Origin: Rhipicephalus microplus
Lineage: Eukaryota; Arthropoda; Arachnida; Ixodida; Ixodidae
Reading direction: 5' to 3'
DNA length: 64,000 nucleotides
Assembly (NCBI RefSeq): GCF_043290135.1
Contig: NC_134707.1
Location: 79,068,987 to 79,132,986, forward strand
Shown here: piece by piece, positions 29,942-41,084 of the stretch
How positions within the stretch are numbered: position 1 is the first letter of the stretch
How the letters are laid out: each line of letters starts with the position of its first letter
Translations under genes and position numbers: made by a program
The notes under the pieces: model-generated
What the model was told of the DNA's origin: nothing
The model's input: the letters and a program-made list of their open reading frames with translations, nothing else
Databases searched by the model: none

Positions 29942-32900
29942 TCACACACTACATGGGGAAGTGACAGGAAATGTTTAATTAACTTATATAAAAGCCTCGT
30001 ACGCACACGCCTAGATTACGGTGCTGTAGTCTACCAGTCGGCAACACCATCAGCCTTGAAAATTCTCGACCCTGTCCACCATCTAGGCATTCGCCTCTCT
30101 ACGGGTGCTTTCCGCACCAGCCCTGTGGAGAGCCTGTACGTGGATTCGAATGAATGGTCGCTCCACCTACAAAGATGTTCCCTGTCCTTTTTGTACTGTT
30201 TGAAGGTGAAGGCAGACAAGAAACATCCTTCCCATTTCACAATTAATGATTTGTCTTGTTCTGGCTTGTTCGAGAACCGACCTTCGTTTAGGCAGCCCTA
30301 CGCGCTGCGTGCAAGGAGCTTGGCCGAAGGAACAGGTGTGCCTCTTCTTGAACCCAGTTTGATGGCTACTGCAACATATCTGCCACCGTGGCAGTGGCAG
30401 CTTATAGACTGTGATGTTTCTTTTGTTGATGTCACAAAGCACGCACCACTTGCACACATACATACATACTTTTTAGAACTACAACATAAATACACATGCC
30501 CTGAGTTCTTTACTGATGCGTCAAAGTCAAACACTTCTGTGTCATATGCAGCAATAGGCCAATCCTTTTCTGAGGCCGGCGTTCTTCATCCTAATGCAAG
30601 CATTTTCACAGGAGAAGCTTACGCAATACTGGCGGTCGTAAAACACATTAAACAGATAAAATTACAAAAGGCGGTAATATACACAGATTCCCTAAGCGTG
30701 GTCAAAGCCCTGAAAACTCCTAAAAAACACAAGAACCCCGTGCTGGTGTCACTCTACTCACTTCTGTGCACACTCTACGCATCAAAACAGCATGTCGTTG
30801 TCTGCTGGGTTCCAGGGCACCGTGAAATACAAGGGAACGTTTTGGCCGACAATATGGCTGCTTGCGCCAATGTCACTACTGCCAATGCACCAACACCAGT
30901 CCCTGCACTTGACTTAAAACCTTTTATAAAACGAAAGCTCAGGGAGTATATGCAGAGCATATGGGATAAACAAACAGATCATAAACTCCATGCTATTAAG
31001 CCGCAACTAGGTTATTGGCCGCCACTATCAAAATCACGACACACGGAAGTAATACTAACAAGGCTTAGGACTGGACACACACATTCTACACATTCATTTC
31101 TTCTGTCTACCGGTGATCCACCATATTGTGAGAGATGTGGAGAGCCCCTTACGGTTCTCCACATTCTCGTCCAGTGCAATGAGCTAGATGCTGTAAGAAA
31201 ATAGCACTTTTTACTGCCCTACCGACAGCAGCTCCCTCTACACCCTGGGATGCTCATCGGTAGGGATCCGCTTTTTAAACTACAAACACTTTTTACATTT
31301 TTAAAAGAAGTGCAAAGCTTTCACCCGATATTTCGAGGTCATCCGTAGCCTGACCTCCATGGAGTGGTCGTGGCTGCGGTGACTATATCTTCATCATGGT
31401 TTTATTATCATGACATTTTGCCATCAGCTATCACCACACATATGTCACGCCACTGTCATGATTTTATTACTTTCATGTTTTAACCCGCGTTAGAGCGAGG
31501 AATTTTAAGGCCCCTTTACAGCCACGCACTATATCATTGTTCATATCTGTAGTTAATTGAAATGGCGCTCTTTGGCCATCAATTGGCCCTTGCGCCACTA
31601 AAAAATACTCATCATCATCAAGAAAATAAAGTCTCAAGGCAGGAGAACGCGTCGGCAGGCCAGAAGAGAAAGCTGGCAGAAGTTTTTGTCAGGGATCAAT
31701 TCATACACACAGGAGGCTAAAGTCTGGAACATGGTCAGTAGGATAGCAGGAAAACAAGTACACACACTTCCACTCGTGGACACTCGGGGTGATACCTTGG
31801 AAGATCAGGCAAACTTCCTCGGTGCACACTTCGAACAGGTGTCCAGCTCATCCCACTATACTGACACTTTCCAAAAATACAGAACAAGAATAGAAAAGCA
31901 GAAACTTGAAAACAAATGCACTAGATCCGAGGCATATAACCAAGCTTTCAATCTAGCTGAGCTGCAAATGTCTCTAAACTCCTGCAGTACTTCTGCCCCA
32001 GGTTCTGACCGTGTGGTGTATGAAATGTTAAAAAACCTACCAATCGAAACACGAAAAACCTTACTTTGTTTGTACAATGCTATCTGGTTTTCTGGCGCTA
32101 TCCCTACCTCCTGGAAAGAGGCTATTAATATTCCCATATTGAAAGAGGGCAAAGACCCTTCTTTACCCTCGAGTTATAGGCCTATAGCACTTACAAGCTG
32201 CTTGTGCAAAGTCTTCGAAAAAATGATAAACTGCCGACTTGTACATTTCCTTGAAACAAATAATTTGCTCGACCCATTTCAGTGCGGGTTTCGAGAAGGT
32301 AGATCCACCACAGACCACCTTGTTCGTATCGAGGCACAGATCAGAGATGCCTTCGTCCATAAACAATATTTTCTCTCTGTGTTCCTCGATATCGAAAAAG
32401 CTTATGATACAACATGGCGTTTCGGAATTCTAAGAGACCTTTCCCACCTTGGCGTGCGCGGAAGAATGTTTCACATAATCAAAAGTTACCTGTCAAACCT
32501 GACATTCCGTGTCCGAGTGGGCACGGTTCTTTCCCAAACATTTGTTCAGGAAACAGGCGTGCCACAAGGTAGTGTACTTAGCTGCACACTTTTTCTCATA
32601 AAAATGAATTTTTTGCGCTTGACCATCCCTCGCAATATGTTTTGTTGCACATATGTCGACGACGTCCAGCTTGGCTTTAGGTCTTGCAATCTGGCATTGT
32701 GTGAGCGGCAGGTTCAGTTAGGTTTAAACAAGCTCTCCAAATGGGCATAGGAAAACGGATTCCGACTGAACCCACAAAAAAGCACGTGTGTTTTGTTCTC
32801 TCGAAAGAGAGGCATGCACTCGGAACCTGACATTCGACTGAACGGACAACGTCTGTCTGTGAATGCGGAGCATAAATTCCTAGGCTTAATCTTGGACAAC

Positions 32901-33254
32901 AAGTTGACCGTCGTACCACACATAAAGTATTCAAAAACAAAATGTTTAAAAGCCATGAATGTTATAAAAGTGTTGTCACGTACTACGTGGGGTAGTGATA
33001 GGCAATGCCTCATGAACCTCTATAGAAGCCTCATTCGTACCCGCTTAGATTATGGGGCCGTTGTCTATCAGTCTGCCACTCAAAGTGCCTTGAAAATGCT
33101 GGACCCCATGCACCATTTGGGCATCCGCCTTTCTACGGGTGCTTTTCGCACCAGCCCCGTAGAAAGCCTTTACGTTGAGTCAAATGAGTGGTCGCTTCAT
33201 CTGCAAAGAACCTACATGTCCTTTGTATATTTCTTTAAGGTGAAAGCAGACAAG
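29942..33254 (+). repeat. Duplicated block, copy A
   Basis: It is collinear with 60688-64000 (offset 30746), spanning the E5 3' part, the E5/F junction and the start of F. By eye I noticed two base differences in the compared stretches, not an exhaustive count. Two premature stops and the junction are shared. Confidence 0.85.
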
Positions 33255-34499
33255 AGGCACCCCTCATACTCTACTATTAATGACTTGGCGAGCTCCATTC
33301 TTTTTCAAAATAGGCCTTCAATGAGGCAGCCCTTCTCAGTTCGCCTGAAGGGTCTAGCTGAGGACACTGCAGTGTCACTCGAACACAGTTTAATGGCTCC
33401 TGTAGCATACCCGCCACCGTGGCAGTGGCAGACTGTAGACTGCGATGTGTCTTTCCTAGAGGTTACAAAACATGCACCTATTGCCCATATCCGAACACAC
33501 TTTCTGGAACTTCAACATAAATACACACGTCCTGAGTTCTTCACAGATGCCTCCAAGACTAACTCCTCTGTGTCCTACGCTGCTGTCGGCCCATCCTTTT
33601 CGGATGCTGGCCCTCTACATCCACGCACAAGTATCTTCACAGCGGAAGCTTACGCGATACTTGTGGCGGCTAAACACATCAAGCAATTACAAATACAAAA
33701 AGCAGTAATTTATACAGACTCCCTCAGTGTGGTAACGGCTCTGCACAGTCTTAAAAAACAAAAAAACCCAGTCCTTGTCTCACTTTACTCCATTTTATGC
33801 ACACTCCACACACACAAACAACATGTTGTAGTGTGCTGGGTGCCAGGGCACTCTGAGATTCAAGGCAACGTGAGGGCGGATCAGCTCGCTGCATCCGTCC
33901 ATGAGAGCACTGCCATTACATCCATATCAATCCCGGCCCTCTATATTAAGCCGTCTCTCAAACGAAACCTCCGCCCCGCAGGGGCGCCTGCGCAAGTAGA
34001 CGTTTGGTGTGTAGCGACACCACGGACCCGAGCTAACGGGGGAGTTTCTACTCCCTCCCACGCCTAGCCGTGCGTGGCTTTGCCGTGCCCGGGGAAAAGG
34101 GGATCCTGGGGGTTGAGCTGACGCTGGGTGATTGGACCTTTAAGGCCCCCCAGCAGAGGCAACACACCTCTTTGGCCCCGGCTTCACGTAGACGGCACCC
34201 CTGGGCTGACCCACCCAGGGGAAATCGGCAGTCGCCTTTTCCTATCTCTCTCTCCCTACATCTTAGTCTTTTCTCGTCTTTAAATCTGTCCTGTCTTCTT
34301 CTCTCTTCCATTTACTTCAGATTTTTCCTGGCGGCAAGGGTTAACCTTGTGTAATTACTCAACCTTGAGTAGTTATATTTGGTTATAGTGGCAATGTACG
34401 GCTGGCGTCTGCAGCCTTATGCTATTAAGTGCTTCAGCGTCCCCTGGTTGGACTCCATGGTGGGTGGTCGCCATTGCTGCCGAAAAAAAGTACACTACT

Positions 34500-35687
34500 A
34501 TGGGAACACCTGCATTTCCCCGTCTCCTAGATCGTCCTCCGCCTAAGAGGGGACGCACCGATGACATCTCAATTTTCAGCCAACCCAGACAATGCTTTCC
34601 CAAATTCCATGTTGTGCACAGCAAAAACCCAACAAAACAAGCCAGAGCCATATCACCATTTCTTGTTGCTAAATCTCTGACCGAGCTCTTTGGCCCAGGA
34701 TACAAGGTTACAAAGATGGCTAGCGGAGACCTTCTCCTTGAGCTGCCTGAAAAACACCATTATGAAAAACTTGGCAGTCTTGTAGCATTTGGTAATATCC
34801 CAGTGTCTGTTTCACCTCATAGATCGATGAACACCTCACGCGGAGTTGTTTCAGAAGCAGACCTTCTTGAAATGTCTGAACAGGAACTACTTGAAGGGTG
34901 GAAAGAGCAAAATGTCACGGATGTGAAACGAATCGTCATCAGACGCGACAACAAAGAAATACCTACCAAACATATAATACTCACTTTTGCATCTAGCACA
35001 CTGCCTTCATCTATAGACACAGGCTACATCAAACTCTCTGTCCGTCCCTACATTCGAAATCCAAGACGATGTTATAAATGTCAACGATTTGGTCATGGCT
35101 CGCAGAACTGCCGGGGTCAGGAAACTTGTGCAAGATGTGGTAGCCACGGCCACCCATCTGATAACTGTGTTACTACGCCTCACTGCGTGAATTGTGACGG
35201 GGAACACGCCGCGTATTCGCGTTCGTGTCCTAACTGGAAGAAAGAAAAAGAAATAATCACTCTTAAAGTCAAAGAAAACATTACATTCAAGGAAGCAAGA
35301 CGAAGAGTGTCGCCATTTTACGGCGCAACATATGCTGATGCGGCGCGTCAGGGGGCAACGCCGCACCAGCACTCGCCACCCCTTCGGCCCGCGCAGAGCG
35401 AGCCGTCGGCTGTGGCACCTGCCCCCAAGGCGGCTGTAGCCCAGGCTACACCGCCTACTCCCAAACAGAGACCGGAGACTCCAGAGTCTTCGGGTCTCAA
35501 GGCCTCCCCTCACCAGGCGAGGCCCAAAATCCAAACTAATAGCCCGCACGTGCGGGCATCCAGTGCCTCCGAGGAGGCAATGGATACGTCGGCACCCTTG
35601 GTGCCGAAACAGCGGCGTGGCTCCTTGGAGCGCGCCAAGAAAACAAAAAAGCAAATAACAGGGCCTGATGACGGCCCTGTTAAGTGA
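34500..35687 (+). CDS. E7 ORF1, zinc-knuckle gag-like protein (intact)
   Basis: The protein is 395 residues from MGTPAFPRLLDRPPPKRGRT; the frame is open upstream to 34419. Knuckles: CYKCQRFGHGSQNC, CARCGSHGHPSDNC, CVNCDGEHAAYSRSC. The N-terminal half differs clearly from E6, yet from KEIITLKVKENITFKEARRR to the end it follows the E1/E6 sequence, including the tail ERAKKTKKQITGPDDGPVK. This suggests that the subfamily arose by exchange between copies near the knuckle-tail boundary. Gap to ORF2: 64 nt. Confidence 0.88.
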   Translation: MGTPAFPRLLDRPPPKRGRTDDISIFSQPRQCFPKFHVVHSKNPTKQARAISPFLVAKSLTELFGPGYKVTKMASGDLLLELPEKHHYEKLGSLVAFGNIPVSVSPHRSMNTSRGVVSEADLLEMSEQELLEGWKEQNVTDVKRIVIRRDNKEIPTKHIILTFASSTLPSSIDTGYIKLSVRPYIRNPRRCYKCQRFGHGSQNCRGQETCARCGSHGHPSDNCVTTPHCVNCDGEHAAYSRSCPNWKKEKEIITLKVKENITFKEARRRVSPFYGATYADAARQGATPHQHSPPLRPAQSEPSAVAPAPKAAVAQATPPTPKQRPETPESSGLKASPHQARPKIQTNSPHVRASSASEEAMDTSAPLVPKQRRGSLERAKKTKKQITGPDDGPVK

Positions 35688-35751
35688 ACTCAAACTCCCC
35701 GTCTAAACAGCCACTCGCTTTTCGTACACACAGCATTATTTTACATTCACC

Positions 35752-38700
35752 ATGAACACTCAAATTATACAATGGAACGTCAGGGGCCTCCTCAGAAACC
35801 TTGACGACATCCAAGAACTCCTACACGAACACTCACCAAAAGTGCTGTGTGTACAAGAAACACACCTAAATTCAAAACACACAAATTTTCTTCGTAAATA
35901 CGTTATTTTTAGAAAGGACCGAGATGATGCCATGACATCATCCGGAGGTGTTGCCATCATAGTAAATCAAGGAATTGCATGCGCACACTTACAACTCCAA
36001 ACATCCCTTGAGGCAGTGGCTGTTCGAGCGGTTCTTTTCAATAAACTGATCACAATCTGCAGTATTTACATTCCTCCTAGCTATCAGCTGCAAAAACGTG
36101 ATTTATACTCTTTAATTGATGAACTTCCGGAGCCCTATGTTCTCCTTGGAGACTTCAATGCGCATAGCAGGCTATGGGGTGATCCTCGGTATGACGCGCG
36201 AGGTCGACTGATCGAACAGTTCCTTCTCTCGTCGAGCGCGTGTCTGCTGAATCGAAAAGAACCAACCTATTATAACCTCGCTAATAACACCTACTCCTCC
36301 ATAGACCTGAGCATAGTGTCTCCATCTCTTGTGCCTCTACTCCAGTGGAAAGTTGTCAGTAATCTGTACGGAAGTGACCACTTCCCCGTAGTTTTGAGCA
36401 CAACGACAGTAACTGAGTGTCCACCACGTGTTCCCAAGTGGCTCATAAACAGAGCCGACTGGGAACAGTTTCATACTATCACTTGTCTAGGTTGGAATGA
36501 CATCTGTACTTTGAACATTGATGTTGCTGTGAACTACTTCACAGCGTTTTTGATTGATGCTGCAACAAAATGCATCCCACAAACAAATGGACACCCTGGA
36601 AAACGACGTGTGCCATGGTGGAACTCTGAATGCCGAAACGCGCGCAAACAGCAAAACAGAGCTTGGAGGCTGCTTCGGAACTCACCGACAGCCGAAAATC
36701 TTGAAACCTTCAAGAAAATAAAGTCTCAAGGCAGGAGAACGCGTCGGCAGGCCAGAAGAGAAAGCTGGCAGAAGTTTTTGTCAGGGATCAATTCTTACAC
36801 ACAAGAGGCCAAAGTCTGGAACATGGTCGGTAGGATAGCAGGGAAACAAGTACACACACTTCCACTCGTAAACACTCAAGGTGATACCTTGGAAGATCAG
36901 GCAAACTTCCTCGGGGCACATTTTGAACGGGTATCCAGCTCGTCCCACTATACTGACACTTTCCAAAAATACAGAACAAGAATAGAAAAGCAGAAACTCG
37001 AACACAAATGCACTAGATACGAGGCATATAATCAAGCGTTCAGTCTAGCTGAGCTGCGAATGTCTCTAAACTCCTGCAGTACTTCTGCCCCAGGTTCTGA
37101 CCGTGTCGTATATGAAATGTTAAAAAACCTACGGATCGAAACACGAAAAACCTTACTTTGTTTGTACAATGCTATCTGGTTTTCTGGCACTATCCCTAAC
37201 TCCTGGAAAGAGGCTATTATAATTCCCATTTTGAAAGAGGGCAAGGACCCTTCTTTACCTTCGAGTTATAGGCCTATTGCACTCACAAGCTGCTTGTGCA
37301 AAATCTTCGAAAAAATGATAAACTGCAGACTTGTACATTTCCTTGAAACAAACAATTTGCTCGACCCATTTCAGTGCGGGTTTCGAGAAAGTAGATCCAC
37401 CACAGACCACCTTGTTCGGATCGAGGCACAGATCAGGGACGCCTTCGTCCATAAACAATATTTTCTCTCTGTGTTCCTCGATATCGAAAAGGCTTATGAT
37501 ACTACATGGCGTTTCGGAATTCTAAGAGACCTGTCCCACCTTGGCGTGCGCGGAAGAATGTTTCACATAATCGAAAGTTACCTGTCAAACCGGACATTCC
37601 GTGTCCGAGTGGGCACGGCTCTTTCCCAAACATTCGTCCAGGAAACAGGCGTGCCACAAGGTGGTGTACTTAGCTGCACACTTTTTCTCATCAAGATGAA
37701 TTCCTTGCACTTGTCCATCCCTCGCAATATGTTTTATTGTACATATGTCGACGACGTCCAGCTTGGCTTTAGATCTTGCAACCTGGTAATGTGCGAGCGA
37801 CAAATTCAGTTAGGTTTAAACAAGGTCTCCAAATGGGCAGAGGAAAACGGATTCCGACTGAACCCACAAAAGAGCACGTGTGTCTTGTTCTCCCGAAAGA
37901 GAGGCATGCACTCAGAACCTGACATTGAATTGATCGGTCAACGTCTGTCTGTCAATGCGGAGCATAAATTTTTAGGATTAATCTTGGACAACAAGTTGAC
38001 CTTCGTACCGCACATCAAGTATCTAAAAACAAAATGTTCAAAAGCCATGAATGTTTTAAAAGTGTTGTCACGTACTACGTGGGGTAGTGACAGGCAATGT
38101 CTCATGACTCTGTATCGAAGCCTCATTCGCACCCGCTTAGATTATGGGGCCATTGTCTATCAGTCTGCCACTCAAAGTGCTTTGAAGATGCTGGACCCCG
38201 TGCACCATTTGGGCATCCGCCTTTCTACGGGTGCTTTTCGCACCAGCCCCGTGGAAAGCCTTTATGTGGAGTCAAATGAGTGGTCGCTTCATCTGCAGAG
38301 AACTTACATGTCCTTTGTTTATTTCCTTAAGGTGAAAGCAGATAAGAAGCACCCCTCATACTCCACTATTAATGATTTGTCGAGCTCCATTCTGTTTCAA
38401 AATAGGCCTTCGATGAGGCAGCCCTTCTCAGTTCGCCTGAAAAGTCTAGCTGAGGAAACTGGAGTCTCACTTGAACATAGTTTAATGGCTCCTGTAGCAT
38501 ATCTGCCACCGTGGCAATGGCAGACTATAGACTGTGATGTGTCCTTTCTTGAAGTTACAAAACATGCGCCTATTGCCCATATCCAAACATACTTCCTGGA
38601 ACTTCAACACAAATACACACGTCCTGAGTTCTTTACAGATGCCTCCAAGTCTAACTCCTCTGTGTCCTACGCTGTTGTCGGCCCATCCTTCTCGGATGCT

Positions 38701-39471
38701 GGCCCTCTACATCCAGGCACAAGTATCTTCACAGCGGAAGCTTACGCGATACTTGTGGCAGCTAAACACATCAAACAATTACACATACAAAAAGCAGTAA
38801 TTTATACAGACTCCCTCAGTGTGGTAACGGCTCTGCACAGTCTTAAAAAACAAAAAAACCCGGTCCTCATCTCACTTTACTCCATTTTGTGCACACTCTA
38901 CACACTCAAACAACATGTTGTAGTGTGCTGGGTGCCAGGGCACCGTGAGATTCAAGGCAACGTGAGGGCGGATCAGCTCGCTGCATCCGCCCACAAAAAC
39001 ACTGCCCCTACACCTATATCAATCCCGGCCCTCGATCTTAAGCCGTCTCTCAAACGAAACCTCAGAGTATACTGGCAGAGTAAGTGGGATACACATACAC
39101 ATAACAAACTACACGTTATTAAGCCACACCTTGGTCATTGGCTGCCCGTATCGAAATCGCGTCATACAGAGGTAATACTAACGAGACTCAGGATAGGACA
39201 CACATACATGACACACACACACCTTTTGTCTGGTGGCGATCCACCATTGTGTGACAGATGTGGTGAACCATTGACAGTCCTTCACATTTTAATTGAGTGC
39301 AAACAATTGGACACTGCAAGAGAACAACACTTTCCATTACCCTACCGACAACATATACCTTTACACCCTGCAATGTTCGTCGGTAGGGAACCGCTTTTTA
39401 GTCACAAATCATTGTTAGCGTTTTTTAAAGAAATTCATAGTTTCCATATCATATACCCAGGCATCCCGTAG
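35752..39471 (+). CDS. E7 ORF2, endonuclease-reverse transcriptase-RNase H protein (intact)
   Basis: The protein is 1239 residues from MNTQIIQWNVRGLLRN. Endonuclease: QWN, CVQETHL, LLGDFNAH, SDHFP. RT: SSYRPIALTS, AYDTTW, QETGVPQGGVLSC, YVDDVQLG. RNase H: FFTDASKS, TAEAYAIL, YTDSLSVV, RADQLAA. C-terminal finger: PPLCDRCGEPLTVLH. Ends IIYPGIP. The length equals E6 ORF2. It serves as the best intact reference for the E1/F subfamily and shows which of their codons mutated to stops. Confidence 0.92.
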   Translation: MNTQIIQWNVRGLLRNLDDIQELLHEHSPKVLCVQETHLNSKHTNFLRKYVIFRKDRDDAMTSSGGVAIIVNQGIACAHLQLQTSLEAVAVRAVLFNKLITICSIYIPPSYQLQKRDLYSLIDELPEPYVLLGDFNAHSRLWGDPRYDARGRLIEQFLLSSSACLLNRKEPTYYNLANNTYSSIDLSIVSPSLVPLLQWKVVSNLYGSDHFPVVLSTTTVTECPPRVPKWLINRADWEQFHTITCLGWNDICTLNIDVAVNYFTAFLIDAATKCIPQTNGHPGKRRVPWWNSECRNARKQQNRAWRLLRNSPTAENLETFKKIKSQGRRTRRQARRESWQKFLSGINSYTQEAKVWNMVGRIAGKQVHTLPLVNTQGDTLEDQANFLGAHFERVSSSSHYTDTFQKYRTRIEKQKLEHKCTRYEAYNQAFSLAELRMSLNSCSTSAPGSDRVVYEMLKNLRIETRKTLLCLYNAIWFSGTIPNSWKEAIIIPILKEGKDPSLPSSYRPIALTSCLCKIFEKMINCRLVHFLETNNLLDPFQCGFRESRSTTDHLVRIEAQIRDAFVHKQYFLSVFLDIEKAYDTTWRFGILRDLSHLGVRGRMFHIIESYLSNRTFRVRVGTALSQTFVQETGVPQGGVLSCTLFLIKMNSLHLSIPRNMFYCTYVDDVQLGFRSCNLVMCERQIQLGLNKVSKWAEENGFRLNPQKSTCVLFSRKRGMHSEPDIELIGQRLSVNAEHKFLGLILDNKLTFVPHIKYLKTKCSKAMNVLKVLSRTTWGSDRQCLMTLYRSLIRTRLDYGAIVYQSATQSALKMLDPVHHLGIRLSTGAFRTSPVESLYVESNEWSLHLQRTYMSFVYFLKVKADKKHPSYSTINDLSSSILFQNRPSMRQPFSVRLKSLAEETGVSLEHSLMAPVAYLPPWQWQTIDCDVSFLEVTKHAPIAHIQTYFLELQHKYTRPEFFTDASKSNSSVSYAVVGPSFSDAGPLHPGTSIFTAEAYAILVAAKHIKQLHIQKAVIYTDSLSVVTALHSLKKQKNPVLISLYSILCTLYTLKQHVVVCWVPGHREIQGNVRADQLAASAHKNTAPTPISIPALDLKPSLKRNLRVYWQSKWDTHTHNKLHVIKPHLGHWLPVSKSRHTEVILTRLRIGHTYMTHTHLLSGGDPPLCDRCGEPLTVLHILIECKQLDTAREQHFPLPYRQHIPLHPAMFVGREPLFSHKSLLAFFKEIHSFHIIYPGIP

Positions 39472-41084
39472 CATGACCTCTGCAGAGAGGTTTTTGCTGC
39501 GGTGGTTACACAAGAAAGCACTTGCCTCACGGCCCTTGGACGCAAGGGTATGAACGAGTGAGGCACTTGTGCTAATGCCATACATATCCACCATCGTCTT
39601 TTATTATCACCACCTTTTGTCATTTATTCACACCACACACACCTTTCACGGCATGGTCATGATTTTATTACTTGTATGTTTTTACCCGCCTTACCGCGAG
39701 GAATTTTATGGCCCTTATACAGCCGCTTATCACAATCATTGTCCATTTTTTTTAGCAAGATGAACTGGCGCTCTTTGGCCGTGAAACGGCCCTTGCGCCA
39801 TAAAACATCAAACATCATCATCAAACGAAACCTCCGGGACTACTGGCAGAGCAAGTGTGATACACACACACAAAACAAACTACACGTTACTAAGCCACAC
39901 CTTGGTCATTGGCTGCCTGTATCGAAATCGCGTCATACAGAGGTAATACTAACGAGACTCAGGATAGGACACACATACACGACACACATATCTTTTGTCT
40001 GGTGGCGATCCACCATTGTGTGACAGATGTGGTGAACCATTAACCGTCCTTCACATGTTAATCCAGTGTAAACACTTAGAAACTATAAGAAAACAACATT
40101 TTACATTACCCTACCGACAACATATACCTTTACACCCTGCAATGTTCGTTGGTAGGGAACCGCTTTTTAGTCATAAATCATTGTTAGCGTTTTTAAAAGA
40201 AATTAATAATTTTCATATCATACACCCGGGCATTCCGTAGCACGACCTCTCTAGAGAGGTTTTTGCTGCGGCGGTTGCACAAGAAAGCACTTGCCTCACG
40301 GCCCTTGGACGCAAGGGTATGAACGAGTGAGGCACTTGTGCTTATGCCATTCATATCCACCATCGTTTTTTATAATCACCAACTCTTGTCATCTATTCAC
40401 ATCACACACACCTTTCACCGCATGGTCATGATTTTATTACTTGTATCTTTTTACCCGCCTTACTGCGAGGAATTTTATGGCCCTTATACAGCCGCTTATC
40501 ACAATCATTGTCCATAATTTTAGTAAGATGAACTGGCGCTCTTTGGCCGTGAAATCCCCGCAGGGGCGCCTGTTAAAGCAGGCGTTTGGTGTGTAGCGAC
40601 ACCACGGACCCGAGCTAACGGGGGAGTTTCTACTCCCTCCCACGCCTAGCCGTGCGTGGCTTTGCCGTGTCCGGGGAAAAGGGGATCCTGGGGGTTGAGC
40701 TGATGCTGGGTGATTGGACCTTTGAGGCCCCCCGGCAGAGGCAACACACCCCTTTGGCCCCGGCTTCACGTAGACGGCACCCCTGGGCTGACCCACCCAG
40801 GGGAAATCGGCAGTCGCCTTTTCCTATCCCTCTTTCCCTACATCTTCGTCTTTATCTCTTACTATTTATCTGTCCTGTCTTCTACTATCTTCCGTTTACT
40901 TCCAAACTTCCTGGCGGCGAGGGTTAACCCTGTGCAAATAGCCTACCTTGGTCTAGGCGCATTGGGTTATAGTTGCGTTGTACGGCTGGCGTCTGCAGGT
41001 TTTAGCGTCCACAAACTTGTAGCGTCCCCTTGTTGGGCTCCGTGGTGGGTGGCCGCCAACGCTTCTGAAGAAAATTAAACTGGC

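Larger units (their letters stand above)
21766..31348 (+). pseudogene. E5 ORF2, split by E6 and carrying two stops
   Basis: It starts MTQLLEWNVRGLLRN. Endonuclease motifs (CVQETHL, LLGDFNAH, SDHFP) are intact. A TGA at 23266-23268 replaces Ser in GKDPASVSS. RT motif YVDDVQIG is intact. E6 interrupts after LKVLSHTT (24089). The remainder resumes at 29953 and reads WGSDRKCLINLYKS, RNase H (FTDASKS, TGEAYAIL, YTDSLSVV, LADNMAA) and the zinc finger (PPYCERCGEPLTVLH). A TAG at 31202-31204 after DAVRK is followed by the family C-terminus ending FRGHP at 31348. The same TAG occurs in E9. Confidence 0.85.
19997..31619 (+). mobile_element. LINE E5, MAKAFPL subfamily, mosaic, split by E6
   Basis: Segments 19997-24089 and 29942-31619. 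Leader 19997-20523, ORF1 20524-21726, ORF2 21766-31348 with E6 inside, 3' UTR 31349-31619 ending CATCATCATC. The 5' part differs from E9 by several per cent (about 6% in a sample at 22.44-22.70 kb). From about 23.8 kb to the end it is almost identical to E9. The sequence right of 31619 is copy F and not the E4 continuation expected from the 5' insertion site, so a recombination junction inside E5 is likely. Confidence 0.8.
33974..39822 (+). mobile_element. LINE E7, complete, both ORFs open, 14-bp TSD
   Basis: This 5849-bp copy is flanked by AAACGAAACCTCCG at 33960-33973 and 39823-39836. Leader 33974-34499, ORF1 34500-35687, ORF2 35752-39471, 3' UTR 39472-39822. The ORF1 N-terminus is MGTPAFP type (as E3), while ORF2 is closest to E1. 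Sense insertion into F ORF2. No disabling mutation seen. Confidence 0.92.
31620..40240 (+). pseudogene. F ORF2, 5'-truncated, one stop, one frameshift, split by E7
   Basis: It starts at the KIKSQGRRTRRQARRESW region, so the endonuclease is missing. RT motif YVDDVQLG is present, with QETGVPQGSVLSC. A TAG at 32748-32750 (KWA stop, others KWAEEN) breaks it; the same TAG is at 63494-63496. RNase H (FTDASKT, TAEAYAIL, YTDSLSVV, RADQLAA) follows to the E7 insertion at 33973. After E7 it resumes RDYWQSKCDTHTQNKLH. A small deletion near 39988 shifts the frame before SGGDPPLCDRCGEPLTV, and the C-terminus is IIHPGIP at 40240. Confidence 0.85.
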
